A program made the position numbers and the translations under genes. Below the pieces are notes generated by a model that did no database searches, was not told where the DNA came from, and was given only the letters and a program-made list of their open reading frames with translations. Below, piece by piece: positions 51,918 to 60,493 of a DNA stretch of 64,000 bases (positions are counted from its first letter, which is position 1; every line of letters starts with the position of its first letter). Source of the DNA: Streptomyces sp. CB02056 (GTDB lineage Bacteria > Actinomycetota > Actinomycetes > Streptomycetales > Streptomycetaceae); the NCBI RefSeq assembly GCF_001905545.1, contig NZ_LIPD01000012.1:62001-126000 (forward strand), given 5' to 3'.

Positions 51918-52391
51918 TCACCCCTTCGCCGCGTCGAGCAGCGGCTGGATCTCGATCTTCTGCATCCGCAGCATGGCCGCGAAGACGCGGTCCGCCGTGG
52001 CCCGGTCCTCGCCCGAGACCAGGTCGAGCAGCACCCGTGGGGTGATCTGCCAGGAGAGGCCGTAGCGGTCCTTGAGCCAGCCGCACGGGCCGGGCTGGCC
52101 ACCGTCGGCGGTGAGTTCCGCCCAGAGCCGGTCGACCTCCTGCTGGTCGTCGCACGCCACCTGGAGCGAGATCGCCTCGGTGAAGTGGAACGCCGGGCCG
52201 CCGTTGAGGCCCACGTACGCGCGGCCGGCGAGCTCGAACTCGACGGTCATCACCGAGCCCGCCGGGCCGGGGCCGGTCTCGCCGTAGCGGGTGGTCCTGA
52301 GGACCCGGGAGTTCGGGAACAGCGTGGTGTAGAAGGCGGCGGCCTCTTCGGCCTGGTCGTCGAACCAGAGGGAGGTGGTGATTTTCTGCAT
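51918..52391 (-). CDS. VOC/PhnB-like protein
   Basis: Predicted 157 residues. MQKITTSLWFDDQAEEAAAF with FTEAISLQVACDDQQEVDRL and CGWLKDRYGLSWQITP is the PhnB/3-dmu-9 type of the VOC fold. First gene of a two-gene operon with the SRPBCC protein. Often annotated as 3-demethylubiquinone methyltransferase-like, but that activity is unlikely. Confidence 0.87.
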   Translation of the reverse strand: MQKITTSLWFDDQAEEAAAFYTTLFPNSRVLRTTRYGETGPGPAGSVMTVEFELAGRAYVGLNGGPAFHFTEAISLQVACDDQQEVDRLWAELTADGGQPGPCGWLKDRYGLSWQITPRVLLDLVSGEDRATADRVFAAMLRMQKIEIQPLLDAAKG

Positions 52392-52476
52392 GCGCCCGAC
52401 GGTAACGGCGGGGTCCGTCGGGGCGGCCGAGCCACGGCCGGGGGTCACCGGATCGGCGCCCCCGGCCGTCGCCGGG

Positions 52477-54480
52477 TCAGTGCACCCAGCCCGCGAAGCG
52501 CCGGACGAAGCGCTGACCGGTGTGGGCGGTCACCACGACGTCGTAGCGGCCCTGCTCGTCCAGCGGCCAGGCCAGGTCGGCCTGCTTGCCGGGCTTGACC
52601 CAGACGGTCTGCGCGGTGCCCGCGAAGTCGTTGGGCGCGGCGGTGAAGGCCACGTCGGTCATGCCGTCGTTGACGAGCTGAAGGGTGAGCTTGCGGCTGC
52701 CGCGCAGGTCGACGGTGACGATCGGCACGCCGATGTCGTTCTGGCCGTCCTGCCCGTCGCGGACCACGGTGCCGGCGAAGCGCCGGACGAAGCCGTCCGG
52801 GCCGTGCACGGTGAAGTCGTAGCGGCCGTCGGTGGTGGCGGCGTCCCAGACGTACCGGGCGGTGGCGCCGGGGGCGACGGTGTACGGGGTGCCGGCGAAG
52901 GGGAGCAGGATGTTCGGGTAGACGGTGTACGGGAAGGCCACCGAGCCGTCGTTGCTCATCGTGCAGGTGACCTTGCCGGTCTTCCGGTCCACCTCGACGT
53001 CGGCCCACGGCTGGTACGGCAGCGGGCGGTGCGGGCGCTCGCCGCGCTCCTGGACGGGCATCGCCTGGGCGCCGACCGCCGGCAGCGCGACGCCGGGCAG
53101 CCTGGTGCCCGCGTCGGCCCTGGCCATCAGGGCCTTGGTGTCGGGCAGCACCGGGACCGAGAGCTCGGGGGCGGCGAAGTCGAAGCAGCTGGTGAGGTCG
53201 CCGCAGACGGCCCGGCGCCAGGCCGAGATGTTGGGCTCGGCCACCCCGGTGACCAGTTCCATGAAGCGCAGCACCGAGGTGTGGTCGAAGACCTGGGAGT
53301 TGACCCAGCCACCGCGCGACCAGGGCGACACGACCCAGAGCGGCACCCGGTTGCCGAGGCCGATGGCCCGTCCCTGGGTGAACTCCTCGGGGGTGCCGGG
53401 CTCCGGGGTGGGCGGGACCATGTGGTCGAAGTAGCCGTCGTTCTCGTCGTACATCACCAGGAAGACGGTGTGCCGCCAGACCTCCGGGTTGGACGTCAGC
53501 GACCGCAGGGCCTGGTCGACCCAGTGCGCGCCGTAGGCCGGGCCGGCCTCCGGGTGCTCGGAGAACAGGTACGGCGCGACCAGCCAGGAGACGGTCGGCA
53601 GGGTGCCGTCCTTGCAGTGGCGGTCGAAGTCGGCGGGGTCGAACTTCGTCATCGCGTTGACGTAACGCGGGTCGTCGTGCGGGAAGTTGTGGAACTGCTT
53701 GAAGTAGGAGAGCGCGTTGTCGTCGTAGTCGCCGGTGCGCTCGTCCTTGCTGGGGTTGTGGTAGACGCGCCAGCTGACGCCGGCCGCCTCCAGGCGCTCG
53801 GCGTAGGTGGTCCAGTCGGCGACGGGGTTGTCGGTGACCGGGGTGTTGTCGATCCACGGGCCGGTGGTGCCGTCGCGGCCGGGGCCGGACGTGCCGGTCC
53901 ACAGGTAGAGCCGGTTGGGGTCGGTCGGGCCGGCCAGCGAGGTGAAGTAGGCGTCGCAGACGGTGAACGCGTCGGCCAGGGCGTACTGGTAGGGGATGTC
54001 GTCGCGGGTGAAGTAGCCCATGGTGCGCTCGCCCTTGGCGGCGATCCACTTGTTCATCGCGCCGTTGTTGATGGCCTGGTGGCCGGTGGCCCAGTCGTGC
54101 GGCAGGCCGCCGGCGTTCTGCGCGTTGTACTTGGCGGTGTCCATCCGGTACGGCAGCATCACGCCGCCGTCGCTGCGCCGGCCGTCGGGCTGGCGGAAGA
54201 CGTCGGTGCCGTCCGGGAACTGGAGCGCCTGCTTGTCGCCGAAGCCGCGGACGCCGGCCAGGGTGCCGAAGTAGTGGTCGAAGGAACGGTTCTCCTGCAT
54301 CAGGACGACGACGTGCCTGACGTCCTTGACGGTGCCGGTCAGCGGGGTGCCGGGCTTGGCACCGGCGGCGGGAGCGGGGGCCGGGGCGGCGGCGGCCTGG
54401 GCGGCCGTCAGGCCGGACAGGGCGGTGGCGCTGGCGGCCGCGGTGGCGCCGACGAAGGTGCGGCGGGAGAGCTCGGGCAT
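52477..54480 (-). CDS. phosphocholine-specific phospholipase C (Tat-exported)
   Basis: Predicted 667 residues. A Tat signal (ELSRRTFVGATAAASATALS) is followed by VVVLMQENRSFDHYFGTLAG, the active-site entry of the phosphoesterase/phospholipase C family, and DENDGYFDHMVPPTPEPG. Two C-terminal DUF756-type beta modules follow (each ending in a RRFAG repeat). It cleaves phosphatidylcholine-like lipids outside the cell. It lies 44 bases downstream of a nuclease-fold gene on the same strand and likely shares its transcript. Confidence 0.92.
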   Translation of the reverse strand: MPELSRRTFVGATAAASATALSGLTAAQAAAAPAPAPAAGAKPGTPLTGTVKDVRHVVVLMQENRSFDHYFGTLAGVRGFGDKQALQFPDGTDVFRQPDGRRSDGGVMLPYRMDTAKYNAQNAGGLPHDWATGHQAINNGAMNKWIAAKGERTMGYFTRDDIPYQYALADAFTVCDAYFTSLAGPTDPNRLYLWTGTSGPGRDGTTGPWIDNTPVTDNPVADWTTYAERLEAAGVSWRVYHNPSKDERTGDYDDNALSYFKQFHNFPHDDPRYVNAMTKFDPADFDRHCKDGTLPTVSWLVAPYLFSEHPEAGPAYGAHWVDQALRSLTSNPEVWRHTVFLVMYDENDGYFDHMVPPTPEPGTPEEFTQGRAIGLGNRVPLWVVSPWSRGGWVNSQVFDHTSVLRFMELVTGVAEPNISAWRRAVCGDLTSCFDFAAPELSVPVLPDTKALMARADAGTRLPGVALPAVGAQAMPVQERGERPHRPLPYQPWADVEVDRKTGKVTCTMSNDGSVAFPYTVYPNILLPFAGTPYTVAPGATARYVWDAATTDGRYDFTVHGPDGFVRRFAGTVVRDGQDGQNDIGVPIVTVDLRGSRKLTLQLVNDGMTDVAFTAAPNDFAGTAQTVWVKPGKQADLAWPLDEQGRYDVVVTAHTGQRFVRRFAGWVH

Positions 54481-54524
54481 GACGAACTGGCCTCTCGGAG
54501 CTGGGAGTCGGGGAGCCTGGGAGC

Positions 54525-56090
54525 TCAGAGCTGGAAGGTGGCGACCGCGGCGGCGGTGTCGGAGGGCCACTCGTTGGCGGCGGAGCCGGGCTCGGGCTGC
54601 GGCCAGCCGACGGCCAGGGTGTGCGCCTCGACCAGCTTCAGCGGGCCCGCGTACTGGACGTAGTCGGTGCGGTCCTGCGGCTCGGGGCGGTCGCCGCGCC
54701 GCTTGCGGGTGGGCGACCAGGTCGCACCGGGGGCCTTGACCGGGTCGCGGTTCTCCTCGCGGAAGGTGTCGGTCAGTCCGGCGCCCTGGAGGGCCACGGT
54801 GACCGGCCAGGCGAGCGCGCCGACCCCCTGGCGGGCGGCGGCGGTGGCGGCCGTCCAGTCCCGGTGCGAGGGCGAGGAGAGCGCACCGGCCAGCACCACC
54901 GGGGTGCGCCGGGCGATGTCCGCGCGGACGGCGGCGGCCAGCGCCTTGGCCTGCCTCAGCCGCAGCGAGCCGTTCTCGGCGGCCTCCACCTCGGCGGCGG
55001 TCCGGCCGTCCTGGACGGCGTACGGGCCGTAGCCCGCCTCGTCCAGGTGGGCGGCCCAGAAGCGGACGGTGCGGCCGCCGGGCAGCCGCAGGGTGGCCGC
55101 GGCGGCGGGCAGTTCGGCGGTCGGCGGGGTGACGTCGGTGAGCGGGTGACGGCTGAGGATGCCGACACTGCCCGGGCTCTGGTAGGCGTACCAGCCGAGG
55201 GCGTCGGCCAGGGTCCTGGCCCGCTCCCCCGCGGTCTCCTGGAGGGCGAGCACGTCCAGGCCCTGGGCGAGGACCACGCGCAGCTGCTTCTCCAGTGCGT
55301 CGGTGTGGGCCGAGCCCGCGTCGTGCAGGTTCCAGCTGGCGGCCTTGAGGCGCGGCGGGGCGGCCGGGTCCGCCACCGGGACGAGGACGGTGACGGTGTC
55401 GGTGGCACCCGCGCTGTCCTTGACGCCGACGACCACCGGCTCGGGGTTCCGGCCGGGGGTGGCGGGGGCGGTGCCGGTGAGCGTCCCGTCGGCGCCGACC
55501 GAGGCCCAGGCGGGGCCGCTCACCTTGCGGTAGGTGGCGGAGCCGGCCGGGTTGCCGGCCGGACGGGACCAGAGGCCGCCGAGCCGGACCGTCACCGCGG
55601 CAGCCGGGGCGACGGGCGTGGCGGTGAACGCGTCGACGGCGGCGTGCGGGCGGACGACGGCGGGCTTGGGGCGGAAGGTGAACGGCCCGGTGCGGGCCAG
55701 GATGCCGTAGCCGTCCTTGGCGAGCAGGTAGGCGGTGTACGGGCCGCCGGTCAGCGCGGAGGTGTCGAGCTGGACGTCGCCCGAGGTGCCCGCGGTGTAC
55801 TTCCACAGCAGCGAGCCGCCGTTGCCGGGCTGGCGGTCGCCGTCGTAGATGCCGACCCAGTTCTTGGCGTCGGGGGCGTCGGTGCTCCAGTGGAAGGTGA
55901 GCCGGTCGCCTTCGGTGGGGTTGGTGGAGGAACTGAACGTCAGGGCGCTGCCTGCGGCCACGGTTGTCCTGTCCGCCGCCCGGGGCCGGACCGCCGGGGG
56001 ACGGTTCGCCGAGGCCGGGTTCGGCTGGTCACGGAGGCTGGGAGGAGGGGAGCGCACGCAGTTGGCTGTACAACTGCGGGCGGCCCTCAT
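54525..56090 (-). CDS. endonuclease/exonuclease/phosphatase-fold protein, N-terminus uncertain
   Basis: Predicted 521 residues. After an N-terminal Ig-like module (VAAGSALTFSSSTNPTEGDR, YTAYLLAKDGYGILARTGPF) and a second putative beta domain comes an EEP fold: AASWNLHDAGSAHTDALEKQ, LDVLALQETAGER, VRFWAAHLDEAGYG. Homologues are secreted, but the first ~45 residues here are Arg/Pro-rich with no hydrophobic signal, and no better start is seen. It probably acts with the phospholipase C. Start and possible 5' damage are uncertain. Confidence 0.65.
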   Translation of the reverse strand: MRAARSCTANCVRSPPPSLRDQPNPASANRPPAVRPRAADRTTVAAGSALTFSSSTNPTEGDRLTFHWSTDAPDAKNWVGIYDGDRQPGNGGSLLWKYTAGTSGDVQLDTSALTGGPYTAYLLAKDGYGILARTGPFTFRPKPAVVRPHAAVDAFTATPVAPAAAVTVRLGGLWSRPAGNPAGSATYRKVSGPAWASVGADGTLTGTAPATPGRNPEPVVVGVKDSAGATDTVTVLVPVADPAAPPRLKAASWNLHDAGSAHTDALEKQLRVVLAQGLDVLALQETAGERARTLADALGWYAYQSPGSVGILSRHPLTDVTPPTAELPAAAATLRLPGGRTVRFWAAHLDEAGYGPYAVQDGRTAAEVEAAENGSLRLRQAKALAAAVRADIARRTPVVLAGALSSPSHRDWTAATAAARQGVGALAWPVTVALQGAGLTDTFREENRDPVKAPGATWSPTRKRRGDRPEPQDRTDYVQYAGPLKLVEAHTLAVGWPQPEPGSAANEWPSDTAAAVATFQL

Positions 56091-56256
56091 TCACCCGAAG
56101 GCCGGCGACCGGCGCGTGAACGACGCATGACGGAGCGTCGGGCGGTACGGGAACTTCGCTGGGCGGGGCCGTCGGCCCGCGGCACGGGTGCGGTCGCGGG
56201 TGCTTCGGCGGGCAGGTTCGCGGATGCTTCCTCCGGTGTTTCCGCCGACATGCCGC

Positions 56257-56290
56257 GAGGGCCGCGGCGGGAGGATCCGCCGCGGCCCTC
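56257..56290 (-). terminator. terminator after the CsoR/CstR-family gene
   Basis: A perfect 14-bp stem (56257-56270 with 56277-56290) around GAGGAT, 35 bases after the repressor stop. Confidence 0.65.
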
Positions 56291-56324
56291 GTCGGACCGT
56301 ACTGCCGAACCGGGTGCCGCCCGG

Positions 56325-56591
56325 TCAGGCCAGGGCGAGGAAGAGCTTCTCCAGCTCGGCCTCGCTCATCGGCGCGGCGTCCTGGTCGGCGGCGGCCATG
56401 CACTGGCGCATGCCGCTCGCGACGATCTTGAACCCCGCCCGGTCGAGCGCGCGCGAGACGGCGGCGAGCTGGGTGACCACGTCCTTGCAGTCCCGGCCCG
56501 CCTCGATCATCGCGATCACTCCGGCCAACTGGCCCTGCGCGCGGCGCAGCCGGTTCAGGACCGCGCCGACCGCTTCCTCGTCCACCTGCAT
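56325..56591 (-). CDS. CsoR/CstR-family repressor
   Basis: Predicted 88-residue all-helical DUF156 repressor (LRRAQGQLAGVIAMIEAGRD, GFKIVASGMRQCMAAA). The two cysteines of the family are C35 and C64, but the copper-binding histidine position of CsoR (four before the second Cys) is Gly60. Loss of that His with both Cys kept is the CstR pattern, which senses persulfides rather than Cu(I). A GGGTA-type dyad lies upstream. Target other than itself is not evident; the PRC-barrel gene upstream is on the same strand. Confidence 0.82.
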   Translation of the reverse strand: MQVDEEAVGAVLNRLRRAQGQLAGVIAMIEAGRDCKDVVTQLAAVSRALDRAGFKIVASGMRQCMAAADQDAAPMSEAELEKLFLALA

Positions 56592-56630
56592 GTCGGGGCC
56601 GCCTTTCACATCGACTGTCGATGGACAAGT

Positions 56631-56646
56631 GTACCCGGCGGGGTAT
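56631..56646 (-). promoter_or_regulatory. CsoR-family operator
   Basis: TACCC-GGCG-GGGTA (56632-56645) within an imperfectly symmetrical 16-bp site, 40 bases upstream of the repressor start. CsoR/CstR operators have this G/C-tract dyad form. Confidence 0.55.
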
Positions 56647-56697
56647 TCATTCCCGGCTGGCGAAAGCCGTGCTCGGCGCCCCCGGGTACGGCTCGGC

Positions 56698-57057
56698 TCA
56701 GCGGCGGGCCAGGCGGCGCTCCCCGCCCGCGCCGGTCGCGTACGGCAGCTCGTAGTGCGCGAACACGGCGGGCTCGTCCTCGGCGGGCAGCACGTCGTCG
56801 GTGCCGATCGCCGGGGCCTGCTTGACCTGGTTGCGCGGGTAGGCCACCCGGAGGTAGTCCGGCCCGGCCACCGCCCCGTCCAGCGGGACGAAGACCAGGC
56901 GGCGCCGGCCGGCGAAACCGACCGTGACCGTGCCGAAGAACGGCTCGTCGCTGGCCGTCTCGACGTAGACCGACTCCAGCGACCCGATGCGGTGGCCCTT
57001 CTCGTCGACCACGGCGTGGCCGCGCCACTCGCGGATGTCCGCCATCGCGATGCCCAC
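56698..57057 (-). CDS. PRC-barrel domain protein
   Basis: Predicted 119 residues. MADIREWRGHAVVDEKGHRI and FVPLDGAVAGPDYLRVAYPR fit the PRC-barrel fold. GTG 57057 has GGAGGT seven bases upstream and is preferred to the ATG at 57045. Role unknown; the CsoR/CstR gene lies 106 bases downstream. Confidence 0.82.
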   Translation of the reverse strand: MGIAMADIREWRGHAVVDEKGHRIGSLESVYVETASDEPFFGTVTVGFAGRRRLVFVPLDGAVAGPDYLRVAYPRNQVKQAPAIGTDDVLPAEDEPAVFAHYELPYATGAGGERRLARR

Positions 57058-57284
57058 GGGCCTGACCTCCCGTCCCCGGCTGTTCCCCCGCCCGGACCTC
57101 CATCCTCCGCCGGGAGCGGCAGGGGCGCGCGGCGAGCCCGGGAACCCTCCCCGCCCGACGAAAAGGGACATACGGGGGTGACCCGACCAACCGGCACCCG
57201 GGCCGTGACCTGGGCTTTAGGCTGTCCGCCAACAGGGCCGCGAGTGGATCGTCCGTGGCGCCCGGGGCAGAGGAGACGGCAACC

Positions 57285-58115
57285 GTGGGATACGAGAACA
57301 TGTGGGAGTCCGGCGGGGCCGGGATCCCGGCCGACCTGCGGCCCGACGTGCCGCACCCGGCCCGGATGTACGACTACTACCTCGGCGGGAAGGACAACTT
57401 CCCCTCCGACCGCGCCGCCGCCGAGAAGGCGCTCGCCGCCAACCCGGAGTTCCGCTCCACCGCCCGCGCCAACCGCGGCTTCCTCACCCGCGCGGTGCGG
57501 TGCGTCGCCGAACTCGGCATCGACCAGTTCCTCGACATCGGCACCGGCATCCCCACCGCCGGCAACACCCACGAGATCGCCCAGGCGGCCCGACCGGGCG
57601 CACGGACCGTCTACGTGGACAACGACCCGATCGTGCTCAGCCACGCCCGCGCCCTGATGGCCGGCTCGGGCCCCGGCCACACCACCGTCATCCGGGCCGA
57701 CCTGCGCGAGCCCGCCGCGCTGCTGGACGCCGTCCGGGCGGCGGACCTGCTCGACTTCTCCCGCCCGGTCGGACTCGTCCTCGCCGCCGTCCTCCACTTC
57801 CTGCGGGACGAGGACCAGCCCCACCAGGCCCTCGCCACCCTGCTGGACGCCCTGCCCTCCGGCAGCCACCTGGTCCTCTCGCACGGCACCGCCGACTTCA
57901 TCCCGGCCGAGATCCGCGACCGGGTCACCGGTGTCTACGACAAGGCCACCGCACCCCTCGTCGGCCGCTCCCGCGAGGAGGTCCGGGCCTTCTTCGACGG
58001 CCTCGCCCTCCTCGACCCCGGCGTGACCACCGTCCCCCTCTGGCGCCCCGACACCACCCCCGCCCCCGGCGCCGACCGCGTCAGCATGTACGGCGCCGTG
58101 GCCCGCAAGCCCTGA
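57285..58115 (+). CDS. SAM-dependent methyltransferase, Methyltransf_19 (DUF574)
   Basis: Predicted 276 residues. HPARMYDYYLGGKDNFPSDR is the family hallmark, with QFLDIGTGIPTAGNTHEIAQ as motif I and VVYVDND-like YVDNDPIVL after it. This family is very common in streptomycetes, acting on unknown substrates. GTG 57285 with AGGAGA eight bases upstream; the in-frame GTG 57255 is less likely. Confidence 0.9.
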   Translation: MGYENMWESGGAGIPADLRPDVPHPARMYDYYLGGKDNFPSDRAAAEKALAANPEFRSTARANRGFLTRAVRCVAELGIDQFLDIGTGIPTAGNTHEIAQAARPGARTVYVDNDPIVLSHARALMAGSGPGHTTVIRADLREPAALLDAVRAADLLDFSRPVGLVLAAVLHFLRDEDQPHQALATLLDALPSGSHLVLSHGTADFIPAEIRDRVTGVYDKATAPLVGRSREEVRAFFDGLALLDPGVTTVPLWRPDTTPAPGADRVSMYGAVARKP

Positions 58116-58154
58116 GCCCCGGGGCCGGACCGGCCACCGCCGGCCGGGCGGGCC

Positions 58155-58832
58155 TCAGTTCGGGCGGCCGGGCGGGACCAGGCCGGTCTGGTAGGCGATG
58201 GCGACGAGCTGGGCGCGGTCGCGGGCGTCGAGCTTGGACATCGCCCGGTGGACGTGGGTGCGGACGGTGAAGGGGCTGACGAACATCCGCTCGGCGATCT
58301 CCTCGTTGGTGAGGCCGGTGGCGGCCATCGACATCACCTCGCGCTCGCGGGCGGTGAGGACGGACAGCCGCTCGCTCGTGGAGGCGGCGGAGGCCGGCTC
58401 GGGCTGGGCCAGGAACTGGTCGATCACGGCCCGGGTGGCGGCGGGCGAGAGCAGTGCCTCGCCCGCCGCGACGGTGCGGACGGCGGCGAGCAGCTCCTTC
58501 GGGTCGGCGCCCTTACCGAGGAACCCGCCGGCGCCCGCGCGCAGCGCCTGGGCCACGTACTCGTCGATCTCGAAGGTGGTGAGGATGAGCACCCGGGTGC
58601 CGGACAGCGCCTCGTCACCGCAGATCTCGGCGGTGGCGCCGAGGCCGTCGGTGCCGGGCATCCGGATGTCCATCAGTACGACGTCGGGCCTGGTGGCCCG
58701 GGCGAGTTCGACGGCCTCCCGGCCGTCGGCGGCCTCACCGACCACCTCCATGTCCTCCTCCGCGTCGATCAGCAGCCGGAAGGCGCCGCGCAGCAGGGCC
58801 TGGTCGTCGGCGAGCAGTACCCGGATGGTCAT
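58155..58832 (-). CDS. NarL/LuxR-type response regulator
   Basis: Predicted 225 residues. Receiver domain with acidic pocket LLADDQ and phospho-acceptor D55 (VVLMDIRMPG), then a LuxR-type helix-turn-helix (LTAREREVMSMAATGLTNEE). Its start overlaps the kinase stop by 4 nt. It is probably phosphorylated by that kinase. The MMPL transporter upstream is a plausible target. Confidence 0.92.
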   Translation of the reverse strand: MTIRVLLADDQALLRGAFRLLIDAEEDMEVVGEAADGREAVELARATRPDVVLMDIRMPGTDGLGATAEICGDEALSGTRVLILTTFEIDEYVAQALRAGAGGFLGKGADPKELLAAVRTVAAGEALLSPAATRAVIDQFLAQPEPASAASTSERLSVLTAREREVMSMAATGLTNEEIAERMFVSPFTVRTHVHRAMSKLDARDRAQLVAIAYQTGLVPPGRPN

Positions 58833-60208
58833 GCGTGGTCCCTCTCCTCTCGGACCGCGCCGTCCGCTCGGGCGGCGCCGTCCTGTCCTTCGGCTGGTGT
58901 CGGGCGATCGGCTGGTGCCGGGCGATCGGTGCGGGCGGCGCGCGCGGCCCTGGCGGCCCGGGCGACGTCGGCGGCGGTGAGGGCGCCCACGGACTCGGGG
59001 CCGTCGTCGCGGGCGCCGGTGCGCAGCGGCAGTTCGGCGGTGACCAGGAAGCCCCCGTCGGGCCGCCGGTCGGCACTGAGCCGGCCGCCCACCGCCCCGG
59101 CCCGCTCGCGCATGCCGATCAGGCCGAAGCCGCCCTCGCTCGGCGGGTGCTGGGGCAGCGGCACCGCGCGGCGGCGGCCGGTCGCGGTCGGGCGGCCGTT
59201 GGCGACGCTGACCGCGACCCGGCTGCCGCTGTAGGCGAGGGTGATCTCGGCGTCGGCGCCGTGGGCGTGCTTGGCCACGTTGGTGAGCGACTCCTGGACG
59301 ATCCGGAAGGCGGTGAGGTCCACGCCGGGCGACAGCGGGCGGGCCTCGCCCTCGACGGAGAGCCGGATCGGCAGACCGGCCCGCTCGAAGGTGTTGATCA
59401 GTTCGGGCAGCCGGTCGAGGCCGGGGGCGGGTTCGAGCGGGGCGCGGTCCTCGGCGCGGCGCAGCAGGCCGACGGTGGCGCGCAGTTCCTGGAGGGCCGA
59501 GCCGGTGGCGTCGGTGATGTGGCTGAGCACCTCCCGGGCCTGGACGGGGTGGTTGTCCATGAGGTGGACGGCGATGGCGGCCTGGGCGTTGGCGAGGGCT
59601 ATGTGGTGGGCGACGACGTCGTGGAGGTCGCGGGCGATCCTGATCCGCTCGTCGGCGACCCGCCGGCGGGCCTCCTCCTCGCGGGTGCGCTCGGCGCGTT
59701 CGGCGCGCTCCTCGATGGCCGCGAGGTGGGCGCGGCGGTTGCGGATGGAGTCACCGAGGGCGCCGGGCAGCAGGGCCCAGGCGAGCACGCCGAGCCGTTC
59801 GCTGATCGGCCCGCCGGGCCCGAGCAGCAGGGTGATCCCGGTGAGCAGGACGGCGGTGACGACCGAGGCGCGCAGCGCGGTGGCACGGTCGGTGCGGATG
59901 GCGAGGAAGTAGAGGGCGAGCAGCAGCGGCGTGGCCACGGTCGGGGTGAGCCGGGGGCTGACCATGGCGAGCGCCATCGTGCAGAGCAGCGTGACGGCGA
60001 CCACCGCGCGCGGGTGGCGGCGGTGGGCGAGCACGGTGACGGCGGAGAACAGCGCGATGGCGAAGGTGGGCGCGGCGAACGGGGTGAAGTGGCCGCCGTT
60101 CTGGTCGATGGTGGCACCGAGGCCGGTGACCGTGATCACGCCCGCGCCGCCTGCCGCGTCGAGCAACCGGGGATGGTCGCGGCGCAGGCGCTGCCAGATG
60201 TCGCTCAT
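58829..60208 (-). CDS. sensor histidine kinase (HisKA_3)
   Basis: Predicted 459 residues. About six N-terminal membrane segments (VITVTGLGATIDQ, FAIALFSAVTVL, LLALYFLAIRT, ASVVTAVLLTGITLLL), then the phospho-acceptor RDLHDVVAHHIALANAQAAI and a GHKL ATPase with FGLIGMRERAGAVGGRLSAD. The C-terminal tail is Ala/Arg-rich. Coupled to the response regulator; no obvious extracytoplasmic sensor, so it may sense within the membrane. Confidence 0.9.
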   Translation of the reverse strand: MSDIWQRLRRDHPRLLDAAGGAGVITVTGLGATIDQNGGHFTPFAAPTFAIALFSAVTVLAHRRHPRAVVAVTLLCTMALAMVSPRLTPTVATPLLLALYFLAIRTDRATALRASVVTAVLLTGITLLLGPGGPISERLGVLAWALLPGALGDSIRNRRAHLAAIEERAERAERTREEEARRRVADERIRIARDLHDVVAHHIALANAQAAIAVHLMDNHPVQAREVLSHITDATGSALQELRATVGLLRRAEDRAPLEPAPGLDRLPELINTFERAGLPIRLSVEGEARPLSPGVDLTAFRIVQESLTNVAKHAHGADAEITLAYSGSRVAVSVANGRPTATGRRRAVPLPQHPPSEGGFGLIGMRERAGAVGGRLSADRRPDGGFLVTAELPLRTGARDDGPESVGALTAADVARAARAARAARTDRPAPADRPTPAEGQDGAARADGAVREERDHA

Positions 60209-60393
60209 GCTCGTGCTCTCCGGTCGGGGGACGCTGGTCGCGCCCGCGCCCGGGCATCGCCAGTTCGTGCCGCGCCGCTCCCGGTGGGAGCGGCGGGCGG
60301 GGTCGGGGGCTCCGGACGTACGGCGGTCCCCGACAGCAACGGTAACGGTTGGGGTTCGAACCGCTGTCCGAGCCGTACGGGATCGGTCCGAGG

Positions 60394-60438
60394 GGGGTCG
60401 GGCCGTACGGGGTCGGGCCGCGCGGGGTCGGGCCGAGG
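60394..60438. repeat. three 15-bp tandem repeats
   Basis: GGGGTCGGGCCG followed by TAC, CGC or AGG, three times, in the 285-base gap between the MMPL stop and the kinase start. No gene in this gap; presumably the kinase promoter lies here or nearby. Confidence 0.55.
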
Positions 60439-60493
60439 GACGGTGCCCGGCCCGGGCCCGCGTGGTGGCGGGGCCGGGCCGGGCCGCAGCGCC

